Source: Calliopsis andreniformis
Lineage: Eukaryota; Arthropoda; Insecta; Hymenoptera; Andrenidae
Assembly (NCBI RefSeq): GCF_051401765.1
Contig: NC_135073.1
Location: forward strand, 3,534,001 to 3,598,000
DNA: 64,000 nucleotides
Reading direction: 5' to 3'
A program made the translations under genes and the position numbers. This document shows, piece after piece, positions 47,865-60,360 of the stretch; position 1 is the stretch's first letter; each line of letters begins with the position of its first letter. A model generated the notes under the pieces. That model searched no databases. It worked only from the letters and a program-made list of their open reading frames with translations, and had not been told where the DNA came from.

Positions 47865-48344
47865 TAAATAAGACAAGTCCTTATTAAAGACGTTAATTAA
47901 AACATAGAGTACAGAGTTTTTCAAATCACAGATTTCAGTTATCTCATTAGTTTTTATTATTTTTCACTATTTCTATGTACGAACACAATGTTGCATTTAC
48001 CAAATTGGTCAATTTGTGATATGAATCTTCGATGGCATTATGAGCTTACTTTTTTTTCACAATTTACAAATATTTTTCTACAAAAACTTCACGAGTAATT
48101 CTAAATACATTTGAAAAAGGATCTCGAAAAGTGATATTTTAAAGTCTCAGCGTCTGCTCCAGAAAGTTGTGTCCAGTCTCGCACAGTGTAAACACTGTCT
48201 CGTAGTTTCGTCTGAGATCACGAGTTTAGTACACACTGGAGAGAAAGCTGACACAATGCCAAGAAATTAAATTTTTGTTTAAAAGTCAGCGAACCATTGC
48301 CTATCTTATGCATGTATCATGGTCCATAGATCCAACTTTCATTA
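47865..48344. other. AT-rich spacer between repeats
   Basis: No gene or structural feature is visible. It separates the TIR element from the pogo-like end. Confidence 0.4.
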
Positions 48345-48420
48345 CAGTAGAGCTTTGTATATCCGAAACTCCATTATTCGAATACTTTAATATCCAGATA
48401 TTTTATTATTCGAATCTTCT
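48345..48420 (+). mobile_element. Partial pogo/Tigger-like transposon end
   Basis: CAGTAGAGCTTTGTATATCC followed by GAAACTCCATTATTCGAA matches the style of pogo/Tigger-type terminal repeats (CAG, then a TATCCGAAACTCCA core), preceded by TA as expected of a TA target site. ATTATTCGAA recurs near 48405. No opposite end is visible, and another repeat starts at about 48438, so this is a truncated relic. Confidence 0.5.
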
Positions 48421-48437
48421 TATTTTGTCACAAATAT

Positions 48438-48675
48438 GTAGTATTTACAAGTGTCAAAAGTTTTAAGAGGTGATTCTACAAGCCAAAATAGTACGAAAAT
48501 AAAGAATTATGAACTTGTGTTTGGGAGATTTGTTTCAGAGTTATTAATTACTGCAAGGACGCCTAAAATCCACATGAAATGTGTCTGACTTGGGACTTAT
48601 TCTACTACCGGCGTGCATTAGTCAGGTCAGACACAGCGAAATCCGTAGAATAAGTCCCGAGTCAGACCCGTGTTA
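48438..48675. mobile_element. GGGTGTT-ended family, copy 2, right end truncated
   Basis: The left part GTAGTATTTACAAGTGTC and AGAGGTGATTCTAC align with copy 3, and the central part aligns with copy 1. The central inverted pair is very clear: GTCTGACTTGGGACTTATTC near 48590 is complementary to GAATAAGTCCCGAGTCAGAC ending at 48666, with one mismatch. Homology stops after about 48675, so the right end is lost. Confidence 0.55.
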
Positions 48676-50125
48676 CTAACACGAGATACAACCTTCCAAA
48701 AGTTTCTACCCACGAGGTAAATAGGAACAATGTAATATCCTGGCTTTCTTGATGCTTCAGCTGCTGAGTTTACGTTGCAACACATGATAAAGGAGCATTA
48801 TACAACCAAAATAATGATTCATTTGCACAATACACGGAGAGGGAAATCAATTATCGAAATGTCGAAGTTGCTGGGCATCGGGCAACAGTATTTCGATATT
48901 AAGCGTTCACGGGGCACACAGATAGCTGTAGCTCGCGTGGAAGATGGACGCGGAGAGGAGGGCGAGAGGAGGGGGCGGGCAAGCAGGCAGAGAAGCGCGT
49001 CGGCCAGCAATATTTCGCGTTCATAGCGTTGCTAAGCCGCAACTAACCGCCTTGTTAGGAAGTTACTCCTCCTCTCGACCACCCTCATCCTCTTCCTGCT
49101 TTTCCCCTTCCGATTTCTCGTCCCATCTCTCCATTTCGGCCTCCATCTTTCTCTGACTGCCTATTCCCTCTCTCTTTCTCGTTCCTCTTCTGTGTTCCTA
49201 CCATCTTATGCTCCCTCTGCACTCCACGCTCCCTTTTCTACTGCATATTAGATTTTTTCATTACCTTTGTCCCTTGATTTATACCTTTTTTCCAAGCCAT
49301 ATTTTTGTTTCCCGCCGTGTTTATTATTTTTCTCCTCTGTTTCCCTCACCAAGCCTTCTTGTTCGTCATCGTTGCACCTGCATTCTCAACCCTAGCGTAT
49401 TTTTTCTATATCCTGCGTACGTGGACCTCTTCAAGCGGTCCTTCCTCCACGAATGTTCTGCTTTGTTTTCGCCACGTATGATCTCCTATTGCTCCGGACT
49501 CCTTTTTACTTGCTGCTTGTCTTTGTTCTACGTTCTCCAGTCAGTTTTTCTACCCGAACACCTTGATCCCCACTCACACAACACGTCCGTCTCAGCTTCC
49601 TCTCTTTCGCTATCCTCCTTTCATGTTTCAACGCTACAGTAGCATTTCCGTCGTATCTTCTAGCCTGTTCCCACTTTCGCCTTGAACCGCCGCGTCGACT
49701 GGATACTAAATTATAACTCGAGAAATTCCCGCGCAGCGCATGGGACACCTTGAAGGCGTCGGAGGAAGCTGTACAGTTAGGATACTGCTTCCCTTGCAAA
49801 CCTTTGATAACTACGTACGTGCTGCCTCTAACCCTCCACTCAGACCTTCGAAATGCACTGTGCGGTATGCTTTAGCGAAACGCCTGTCGTTGGAAAGGTT
49901 GATTGTAGACGCTGTTCTGGTCATCTTCAGGCTTCACGAGTGATCTTCAAACTCCTTGTTGAGATTTGAACTTTTGAAGTTCTATGCTAGGACAATATTA
50001 GCTCGTGTTAATCCTAGGAAGTCTAAACTGATGGAAAATGCAAAATTAACTTCTATTTCAAAAGGAAATGAACGAGATATTTTATTCGTTTGTTTACATT
50101 TATTAAATACAATTATTTTACTTAT
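48676..50125. other. GC and pyrimidine-rich non-coding block
   Basis: From about 48790 to 49930 the sequence is GC-richer. GA-rich sequence at 48930-49010 is followed by a long C/T-rich zone at 49060-49650. A 144-codon frame at 49208-49642 lies wholly in the pyrimidine zone and is rich in Ser, Leu, Phe and Pro, as translation of such sequence would give. No known motif is seen. Confidence 0.4.
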
Positions 50126-50462
50126 GTAGGGTATTTGGTAACAGGTGCCAGAAATTATGATAGGTGATTCTGCATGTCAAAATAAGGTGAAAACAAAAAA
50201 TGGTAAACTCTTGTCTGAGGCTTCGATTTTGAGTTATTTGTGAAAATTACGTTAAAAATGTGTGTATGATGTCTGATACGGATTTCTTCTATTGTCACCG
50301 CGTATCAGTAGTCAAAGTAGTAGTCAGACACATCAGTGATAATAGAATAAATTTTTTCAGCATGATTTAGAAATATTTTTCAATTACTAGCTCAAAACCA
50401 AAGCTTAAAACCGAATTTGCCTCTCAAAATTTCTGAAATTTGTTATCGCATAACCTGTATGC
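50126..50462. mobile_element. GGGTGTT-ended family, copy 3
   Basis: The left end GTAGGGTATTTGGTAACAGG and the reverse complement of the right end, CATACAGGTTATGCGATAAC, align imperfectly. Internally it shares TAGGTGATTCTGCATGTCAA with copy 2 and the central words TGTCTGAT and AGTCAGACAC with both others. At 337 bp it is complete but the most diverged of the three. Confidence 0.55.
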
Positions 50463-53325
50463 AACATAATGTACGCAACATATCGATATTTGTTAAATGT
50501 GTTAGTTTCCGTCACAAGTATTTATAGATTCCTTAATTATTTTGTACTTTCTGGTATCTTTAAATTGCGTCCCAAGAGTACTTATCGATATTTATTAAAA
50601 CTGTCATTATTTCAACATCAGTCCATTTTCTATAGAAGTTTCATAACTGTAATGCAAAATAGTTTTCAAATAGTATACACATATAACCGTTTTATTTGAG
50701 AGCTTTTCTTATCCAAAGGTTATACAAATATCTAACCAAGTGGCCTATTGATATCAGATCTTTTCTGAATATGAAAAGTAAAGTAACGCTATTCATTCAA
50801 GTCCAATACTTTTTTCCTACTTCTCTTTCACATTACTCTTGTCATGAGAAGACTCATCATACAGAAGGACTGATTTCCATTTCATTAATTTCTTTTTGAT
50901 GATTTTATTTTAAAATTCTAAATCTAATGCTTTCATAAATTCAATTAGTTTTATTTCTTACCAATACGCTCTCGAAGAGAAGTTTCAAGTTAAATTTTTT
51001 CTGTAAGAATAACGAAACACTGTGTAGTTCTACGTTACTCAAATTTCTAATTACCGAACTTTTTTAATCTTGTAGAGCTGGTGAATCATTGTCAATTATG
51101 TTGCATTTTACGTGTTTCCTTCTTGTTACTAGTATGTCTTCATTAAACTACAACAGACAACTTCAAAGTTTATTTTCAAGCCTGTATTATCAACGGAGAA
51201 GTTTTGCAACTGTTTGTTACATTAACGATCATAAATTGCTTTTTCCTACAATAAAACACGAATTTTGACCAAAATTTGCTTTTCGTTCTGCAAGAAACAG
51301 AGGGTAAACTGAAACTGTTCGTTCAGTGGAAAGGTTTCCTCAATCTACCAAAATTATTCCATGCAAATTAAGTAGGTGTTGGGTAAGTTTTGGTTGAGAT
51401 TTAGTTTAAGGGGATTCTTAAACCTGATTACTCACAACAACAATGTTTCACAGTTTAGCCTGACATAAGATAGCAACTTAATTAATTTGGTACGTAGATT
51501 ACATGATTCATCTGTGTTTGCAAATTTAAACTAAGTGTAATAACATAGGACGCTTGTATACAATCACAAATAGGTATTGCGCTTTTTTGGTAATATGTAT
51601 AGTTTTTGCATTTTTTTTATATAAGTGTATAGAATTTTTTTGTAATTTTATTTGAAAAGAGACGTCAAAACAATCTGTAGCGAGTAAATTAGAGTTTAAT
51701 TACGTGAACATTATACACAGCATTATGAAAGTATTTAGGTATATATATGCATGTTTATATTCGCTGAACATAAAATATGAACGCAATACACTTGGATATT
51801 GGTCCTCTAAACTACATATCAGTTTTAACCAATCAAAAATGACCAGTTAACATACATTTTTTCCAAATTGATGTTTTTATCTACACCAAAATATCAAAGC
51901 AGTTTAGTAAATTAAGCAAGACAAAATTGGAAATAAAATTTCAAGCTGGTGCTCGTTACGCTACAGAGAAGTGCAGCTTTGAGATTAAAGGAGGAAACTT
52001 TTTATAATAATTACTCTTCACACGCCCTCTCTACCCCACTTAATTTTTTGCATCTCTAATTGTAATTGGTTTTGAATTAAATTAAATTAAATTAAGATCT
52101 CTCTTGAAAAGTTGCCTAGTTAGCCTTCTCGTAACTTTTCCTTTTTCTATTATATTGTTGGAAAAATCTATTGCCAGTGACAAAATATAAGAAATACACA
52201 GCGACCAGTGAGGTCACGTATTTAATAATGCTATATGTATCTCGGTTGAGATAAATTGGATAAGTCGTGCAATAAGATTTATGTGCTTAACGAAGATACT
52301 ATATCGACTGAAACGCTAATCGCTGACAATGCACTATTTCGTGTCACTGAGATCTTATCCTTGCGCTCGAGTGGAGCTTTAAAACTTAACAGTACCTCGA
52401 CAAATTTACTTTCCATGTTCATGTTTCGAATCGATACGCAGGTATTGTTTAGCGTGCGTCGCTTTCACGACGTCTTCTTTTAACGTTCGACATTAACTCG
52501 TGACATTTAGAACTACGCCCGACGTAAAACGATATTAGATGCGGTAGCTTGAGTTGCAGTATAATCTTATTATGAAACCAAGTACGTGGTTCGCCCGTGG
52601 TTGGTTTATACTGCGCAACGCGTTGAAACGTGCTTCGTAATTGTGCTTCATCCTTGCACCAGCCTAGTATAAAGATATCATTTGGTCATGATTTAATCCC
52701 GATAATCCTTGCGAATTCTACATTTTGTTTTCAAGTCAGGAAAGTTCCTTAAGAAAGGAAAGTACCTTAGTTCAAGCTTGTTAATGTGAGATCACTGTTA
52801 TTACCAACAAAGATTGGGTACCTAATAAATGCAAACGTAGTACAAAATGTTCAGCGTTATTATATTTAATATTTACTATATTTATATTTAATAAATATAA
52901 TAACCTACCTTTATATTTAACATTGCTTGCACCTACACTACTAGAAATTCAGAATTTATTAACCTTATTATTGGATACAAAGTTCTACTTAATAATCGCA
53001 ATAAAAGCAATTTGAAGTTTCTATCAAATTGCAGTTAATACTTTTGGTGATAATTTGAACGTAATAATTGTTTGTAATTATTTAAAGTGTGTTTAATCAA
53101 TAAGCCCATGCTTCCTTGGATTTATAATTTTTTTAAATTACTGATCGGTGACGTATCTAGATTATGTAGAATTGAGGACGTGATTTTTCTAAGGCTATGT
53201 ACCAAACGTTATCGGTACATTTCATGCTAAAAGTACAATTCTTACTCTTCGTAACGCGTTATTCGATTATTACCATAGCTGTATATCCTGCTCGTTAATT
53301 CACGGATGATTAACGGACATATCGT
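50463..53325. other. AT-rich non-coding stretch
   Basis: A short (AATTA)n repeat lies at 52075-52095, and an AT palindrome-rich patch lies at 52855-52920. A modest GC-richer patch is at 52230-52680. Frames at 50469-50899 and 52256-52483 lack any domain. This stretch leads into the third ratchet point. Confidence 0.45.
52075..52095 (+). repeat. (AATTA)n short tandem repeat
   Basis: Four copies of a five-base unit run in perfect tandem. Confidence 0.8.
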
Positions 53326-53346
53326 TGGTTTTTGTTTCAGGTACGT
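53326..53346 (+). other. Recursive splice (ratchet) point 3
   Basis: GGTTTTTGTTTCAG|GTACGT has its junction at 53340|53341. The 3' half has a good T-rich tract and CAG, and the 5' half GTACGT has the G expected at the fifth intron position. It is slightly weaker than the sites at 1532 and 35555 but on the same strand and 17.8 kb beyond the second. A 5' splice site TGC|GTGAGT follows at 53392|53393. Confidence 0.5.
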
Positions 53347-53392
53347 AAATTCAAATAGATTTTCCATGTCCTTGCTGTTCATCGATCCGTGC
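53341..53392 (+). other. Putative recursive-splice exon of ratchet point 3
   Basis: The 52-nt segment lies between the third junction and TGC|GTGAGT. One frame, starting at its second base, is open through the end. That frame would need a preceding phase-2 intron, which does not match the phase-1 end of the candidate exon at 35556-35633. The two cannot be joined directly in one reading frame, which favours a splicing intermediate over a coding exon. Confidence 0.3.
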
Positions 53393-55211
53393 GTGAGTAG
53401 CTGGAACTTATTAATTAATTATGCTGATACTCAAAAAATGGAGTTTTAGGAAAATTCAAATATGAACTTCAGTTTCAAACGTTTAAAAAGATATATCGAC
53501 TTTTTTCTTTATTTCCTCTTCTCAAAGAAATTTCCTCGAGATAAAATAATGCCTATTTTTGTTAAAACGTCAATTAAATATAATTTATAGATAAGTTACT
53601 GTGCCAGTTATCTCTATTGCTTTAAAATGCTGAGTGTCACGCTCACGTCACTAAAAATTCGATCATACTGGCGGTGAATATAACTTAAAAAAAACTATTT
53701 GTAATTCACTTTTATATTTACTCTATAGTAATATGCATTCTCTTCTAATAGTTGCCGCTATAACTTCCTAGTAATATTATTCACAATAGTGTAAGTTATA
53801 GCAAGCTACGTGTTAATAGCTTTAGGATTAATTGTCAATACATCCATGCATAGCGCAACATAGAACATCTCTTTTTTCATTCTTACATCAAATATTTTTC
53901 TGTTATCGATCATTAAAAATCACCAAATACTTGTCAGAGAAGCCTCTCGTATATCTTTTGTAATCTTCAAGATTCTACGACAAAGATATTTCCTAAAAGT
54001 AGGAAAACTAGCGTTAGACATTGTCTAGACATTTCGTGTCAGACCTATACGGAGCCCAATGTAGAATTCACTCAGGCTTTATCGAGCCTAAATCCAAATC
54101 TAAACCAATCCAGACTTAGATTGAACTATAGACTAGCTACAACTTGACCCAAACATATTACTTCCGTCTCTCTTTTTTCTACTTCTAATCTTTTTCTGCG
54201 GCAAAAGCCATTATCCTGTTCCCTGAAACGTGCAAACATCACGATCGATTACTTTCAATTACAAAAATATCTATCCACGAGGGTGCTTTGTACCCATATG
54301 CAAAACGGTCGCGTGCATGTTGGCCACCAGACACCACGTCGCCGTGTATTCTTGAATTTGCATCACCTAGTCGATAAGACATGCAACCAGAAGGGGTCGA
54401 ATTCGTGAGTCGTGGCTCATGACAGACGAATCGGCAACAGATTGGCACAGAAAATTTTTCAGCGCGATATCTTTGGCCTTGTTATTAACAGTACTTGTCT
54501 TGGAGGGTAGACTTTTGTCCTCAACAAACTTAGAAATGTATAATTTTTTAGTGGCGGTAGGCAAACAAGCTGATTAAAATTAACTGGATAAATGTGACGT
54601 GTTCTTGATCAGTCGAAACAAAAACGAAGAAAATTCTGATCTTTCTGTTCTGATAAGCAATTGTATTTCTTTGGAAAAGGGGTCATTTTTCATTCATCAC
54701 AGGGCACTTTCCTCTCGTTGCAATGTCAATATTTATTAAATGTGCGCATTTTCAGGCTGTAAATAATAAGAAGGGTAAAGGAATTGCAGGATAAAACACA
54801 GTAATATAGTACCTACCTATCAGTGAATGTTTTAGGGTTAACTGGGTATTTTCAGGAATTTTAAATATAAGGAAGATTTTTTTCATACGTGTTATTGTTA
54901 TCCTATTCTTATAGAAGTTACTAATAAGGTGATCGCAATGATTTAATTGCGGAAACTTTTAGAATGAAATTTTTTTATAGAAAATGTAATTTTTGTGATA
55001 TTTCTGTTTTCATATAGCGAGAGTCAAAATTGAGAGCACATCTTGAAAGCATAGAATTTATTCGACATATTTTACATATATGTGTGTGTTACCATCTATA
55101 CCTACTTATAGAATGCTATAAATATCAAGAAGTATCTATAATGCTATCTATATAGTATACGAACTTCATTTTTCTAGAGTGTATACCCACTTCTGACTCT
55201 CACTGTTATAC
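53393..55211. other. AT-rich non-coding stretch
   Basis: A GC-richer patch at about 54230-54500 carries two minus-strand frames without motifs. The remainder is AT-rich with TA-rich runs near 55070-55160. No repeat ends were found. Confidence 0.4.
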
Positions 55212-55280
55212 GAAGATATATTATCCGTACATATATTATCCGTGGAGAATTATTATAATATATAACATATATTATCCATC
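55212..55280. repeat. Three copies of ATATATTATCC in an AT-rich array
   Basis: The word occurs at 55216, 55231 and 55267. The first two copies are spaced 15 bases apart, and TATA-rich filler precedes the third. It is a short irregular tandem repeat. Confidence 0.6.
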
Positions 55281-58200
55281 AATATTTTCGGTACCATATA
55301 CATATAAAGTATTGAGTTAATATAAATATATTATTACTAAAAGGAAACTAGGTACATAATAGTGTATTCTTAGAATGTGGTAAATGTTCACGATTCTGCT
55401 AATGGCAGAAAAAATTGATAAGGGTTGATGACTCCATATTCATCCAGTACAAGTCTATTTTCAGTAACGTTTTCGATAATTTCTTTTGACTAATTGAATG
55501 AAGAAAACAATAAGCATTTACCATACTATAATATGCTTTACATTAATATTGTCAATATTTAAGAGCTTATATCTACATTGGCTGAAGCCATCAAGTCATA
55601 AAGAGACATTCCAAACTGATACTTAATGAAATTGCACACGTATCATACAAGTTTGCACAATAAATTGTATATAACCTACTCTTTATTTTTAGTACACGTC
55701 GAATCACCCTCTATCAATGATTCTACTTCGTTTAAACTCAACACCATTTATTTATGTTGAAAGAAAGTGTGATGTATGGGCACCCTTAACACAATTCCCT
55801 CTCTAATTATAAACGTGCGATGGAAAACATGTACGGAGAAGGAACAATGAAATTCGATAGTTAAATGCAAACTGAGCGCCACCCTCGTTGTCTTCCTCTT
55901 TTGCATGAGCCGTGTTCTTCTCGGGCAAACAAAAGAACGTCTATATGGCAGCGTCATATACGCCCTTGGCAAGCAAAGGGCTATGCGAGCACCCTCAACG
56001 CGTATAATCCAACCCCCTGGGTCAGGCTGGGTCCTCGTCACGGTCTGTTACATGAACGCAAAGACTCGATGTGCCCTGAGGTGCGTGTGCTCGCCCATCA
56101 ACCGTATATGCGATTGTTAATCGGCAGTACACAAAGGTGTGGCCATCGTGGTGACGTCGTGGGGAACAATGACGACGGTTACCTGGTCAGCGGCGCGAGG
56201 TTTCTTGATATTATCGTCGTTCCTGCTTAATGATCGCGTACGTCAAATACACGCACGCACGCCAACTCATATAGATGATTCGCTATCGTAAATACGGTAA
56301 ATTGTTTCTTTATCTAACCACTCGTCTGCTTTAACAGCTTTCTGTAATCCACGTGAAGTCTCGAAGGTGTTGACGTATTATTATCGTAGCGAAAAACGTG
56401 TTTCAAGGGTTGCAACGAAAACATTTTAGGGCAATATGATAAATAAGAACCTTAGTTACAAACTGTGTGGGGTAAAAGTAGATATTATACTTTACTCCAG
56501 AAGAAAAAAAATCTTCAAGAAGATTTTATTTTATCTGACTTTCTTTATCTGTCTGATCAATTTTTGAATTACGAACAAAATATTATATAATAGAAAGTAA
56601 CAGAAAAGAATTATTTTTTCCAATATCATAAAAGAAATAGTGACTTACACAGCTGACTTAGAGTAATATCTAGTCTCAAAATTATCCAAAAGTCGGAAAT
56701 CAAAATTTTGGTATGTACGTATATTATTTAAAGAAATTTTATAAAGGGGCTTACAGTTTGGCAGGCTTGCCTGACTGCAACGTTTTGGCAACCAGCGTCT
56801 TTCCCTTATTTTACTTTAGAGGGGTTAGCAACACACTAGATATTGCTGTTGCAAAAATGGACTCTATATCTAGCTCAAAATATTCGAATTGAATTATGAA
56901 ATGGAAGGGGAAGCGAGAGGGCACCACAAAACTGAATTGCAGAACCAAGAACCCCTCGTAGAGGGTAATGGAGAATATACGGGCGCACGAATATCCAAAG
57001 CACCACGAATTACAAAATATTGCTCATAAAACTTCAACAAAAATGCGTATCGATTACTTTCGGTAACATCCCGCCGTCGTATTCGATATCGAGTTTCACT
57101 TGCTTCAGAATTGCAAGCTCTGGGTATTTTAATACATCCTTTACGCACTCGTAGCAGGGAAATGGTGATCGTCTGTTCATGATAAAGTACTCTACGAATG
57201 TTCCACGAATGTTTCCCTATCGTGCAGCGACATATTCAGTCACGATGGAGAGCCGAGGAACATCCAGCCCGCGCAAATATGACACGCCAATACCAATATC
57301 TGTTTACGACATTGGGCGACGGGAATGTCCCAGGTTAACGTCCCTCCATACGCCGCCATTATTTTATATGGTAGACCGTATGGTAACGCGGCCGCGTCTT
57401 TTTCCGTGTATTGAACACGTTTGTCAAGAACAAGCTCTCCGTTTTGTGTTTTCCATGGAAAATAATCCTCTCCTTCCTGCTTTAGTGGTCGCTCGGAACA
57501 GTCCAGTAACACGAGGTTGTATCTTTGCCATCGGCTGTTATGACTCTAAACATTTTATTGCTAGTTCCATTTCGTGACATGAATTTATTTTGACGATAAT
57601 ACTCTTGTTGCGAGATGACACTTGCTTGGGAGGGTTCTGAATTGTGGAAGTATCCTCTTTTAATGAGGAATTAATGGGCAGATATATCGGTGGTTATTTT
57701 CAATTCGGATTTACTTATTTGCCATTTGACTTTAAAGAATTTAAATTCTCCAGGAGATACGCTTTAGAACTTCCTTTTGGTGTCGTTATAGAAATATTTT
57801 CGTGGTATTTAAATTGAATGAGTTGGCAGCCACTATACAGATTTAATGGGTATATTAAAAGTATTATTTTTGTTTTGTTAACTCGTTTTATTATACCTAC
57901 ATTAAATTTTCGGTATTTATGTTATTATGAAAATCTTAACGATATTTAGGTATTTATTAAGACTCAGAGACTTAATCAAATTTCTGTTTCTTTAATTTAA
58001 ATAAGTATATGTATGATTATTATATAATAATTGAAATATTAATAACAAAATTGTCAATAACCATTCAGTACGAAATCTCATATGAGTAAAGAAAGAAATT
58101 CTGTTAAACTAAGTAAATGTAATTTTAAGAATATTTGAATATTGTGAATAATTTTTTAATTAAAATCACTGAACATTTTCTATATTTAGAAGTCATAGTA

Positions 58201-58400
58201 AGAAACTAAAAGAAACGCTTATGTATAAAAAATCTGTATGAATAATTTTTTAGCTATTTCACTACATTCTTAAAAATGGCTTAGATCAAAAGAAACCTTG
58301 GTTTTGATAGTCTCACCTAAACTTCAGAAAGGCTCTTCAGAATCCACGAAAATTGCAAAAGGAAACATCAACAATCCTTATTTCGCAATCTCTTTCCTCT
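55281..58400. other. Non-coding stretch with GC blocks at 55860-56260 and 56880-57580
   Basis: Two GC-richer blocks have frames open on both strands (55748-56230, 56894-57577), the longest 132 codons, with no recognisable family. A run of alternating ACGC words lies at 56250-56262. From 57580 to 58400 the DNA is AT-rich and featureless. Confidence 0.4.
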
Positions 58401-60360
58401 CTCCCCATTCTTAATTTAACACTTTAAACGTAATGCTTTCACGCAATACAAAAGGATGTTCTTGCCTTCTCTTTCTCCTACATAACGACAAGAGAGGCAC
58501 AGTAAATGTTGCGATGAAGAGGCTGGATGGAGGGTCATGGGAGAACCGCACCCAAGAGGAGTCCAGCCGATTTCCTGGGAAATCTCATTGGAGGTGGAGC
58601 GAGAAGATTTCATGAAATTTTCGTGAGTCGGGGGAAGAATGGAAAGGGAAGAACGAAGCGCAGGGATGGCCGATAAGGACTGAAGGGGTGAAAGATGTGG
58701 GACGGAGGAAAAGGAAACGATGATGAAGAGCAGAGAGAGCAACGAGAAGCGAACGAGTCAGGCAAGCATTGGATGGCCAAAGGGATGGTAGGCTGGATTC
58801 AATTACTTGGAGAACAATACTGGCCTAGCCGTTATTGTTTGCTCGAACACTCGATCGAGTTTTCCTGGTTTGGGACCCTGAGAGCTGTATCCCATATCCT
58901 GTTACGCTACGATATTTTGTTTGCCTGACATAATACGCGCTACGGCAACGATGTTCATTGCTATTCCAGTTAACTTCCATTGCGCAACCTTGGCACTGTC
59001 ATCGATATTCCTTTTCGTGCACCACGTACACACGATTTGGTCCTCATTCAAGGGTACAATGTTAAGGCCTGGTGCACATTGAGACGCCGACGCAGCCTAG
59101 GCCAGTGCAGATTTCTGTTTGTACTATGCTGGCCTTTCATCTATTTATACGCGCTCTTTCTCTCTACACAACCTGTGCTTCCTATGCTGCGTCGTATGTG
59201 TATCAGTGTGCGACCAACCTATTGAACACGGGACTCTGCTCTGTGAATTCATAATTCTGAAGAGAGATCAAACAATTATTTCTAGAAATTGTCTTAAATT
59301 CTGAGAGATCTATCTTTGCACAGATGAAATGGTACCTAACTGACAAATTATGATTCAAGATATGTCAGTCGAAGTGTTAATTCAGTGAAATGCTTAACAC
59401 GTTTAACCTAGATTTGGTGATTTAATATTAAAATCAATAAAACTGAGTTGGAACTAAGCATGAAATGAGTTCTGTTTCTATTAGTATTTATATATTTTGT
59501 TGTATTTATAATACTAGAACTCCTGTTATGAACGGCTTAACAAAAATTAAACCGATAAAACATTCCAAATGAGAAAAAGGTTCATATTGTTAATCTTGTG
59601 AAAGATGGTAAGTATCAGTGCCAAGCACCAAAAATGGATTACGAGAGTTGCAAATTCTATAAAAGAAAATGGTTCATTAATTTGAAAATTTGTATGAGAC
59701 TAATTCGATGTCCAGAGGTGTATCTCAATATAAGTAATCAATTTTCTCTTATTTACCAACCTAGTTGCAATTTATCACTTTAATTGTAAACTCTAATTTC
59801 TGTTACGTATCAAATTTAAATAAATTTATGCAGCAGGTCAACAATATACAATTAACTAAAAGTAGGAAAAAAAGTTAAAATTATTTCAAGTATCTAGAGT
59901 ACATAGTTTATTTTCTAAACAGCTTGCTGTTTTATTGTAGTTTGTATCACCCTATTGTCTACAGTTTACAAATTAAAGTTACTGTGTTTTGTCATGTTCC
60001 CTCTAGATTCTTCACAGTCCTTTAGAAAAGAGAGAAAAACGCGTTTTTACGAGTGTACTTTCACATGCACTTCGAGCTGGATATTTTTAATGAATTTTTA
60101 ACTATTCAATTTTTGTCACAGATTCAATGTAACTTTCAGCGGGTCGGGCGGGTTTAAGGATGAAATTGAAGAGTGAGTGACACAGAATGGGAATGAAAGT
60201 GGAAAGGGATGGAAGGTACCGCGAATGAAACGAAAAAGGGACGAGAGGCGTAATGAATAATTCCAAAAGAGACTCGTCTTACTGTCGAGTACTTCGGCGA
60301 TACAGAAACCGAAGTTCGTTGAAAGCGATTCGGTATTCGTCTCCGTCCTCATCTGTCTTC
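58401..60360. other. Non-coding stretch with purine-rich tracts
   Basis: At 58490-58770 the plus strand is purine-rich (GGAGG and GAAGA words). GC-richer sequence continues to about 59230, followed by AT-rich DNA and a second purine-rich block at 60130-60260. The short frames in these blocks overlap in two or three registers. No gene was identified. Confidence 0.4.

Noticed and set aside
49208..49642. 144-codon plus-strand frame with hydrophobic runs
   Set aside because: It lies entirely in a C/T-rich tract. The apparent membrane segments come from TTT/CTT/TCC codons.
57179..57577. 132-codon plus-strand frame
   Set aside because: A 90-codon frame is open antisense over the same DNA and neither has a motif.
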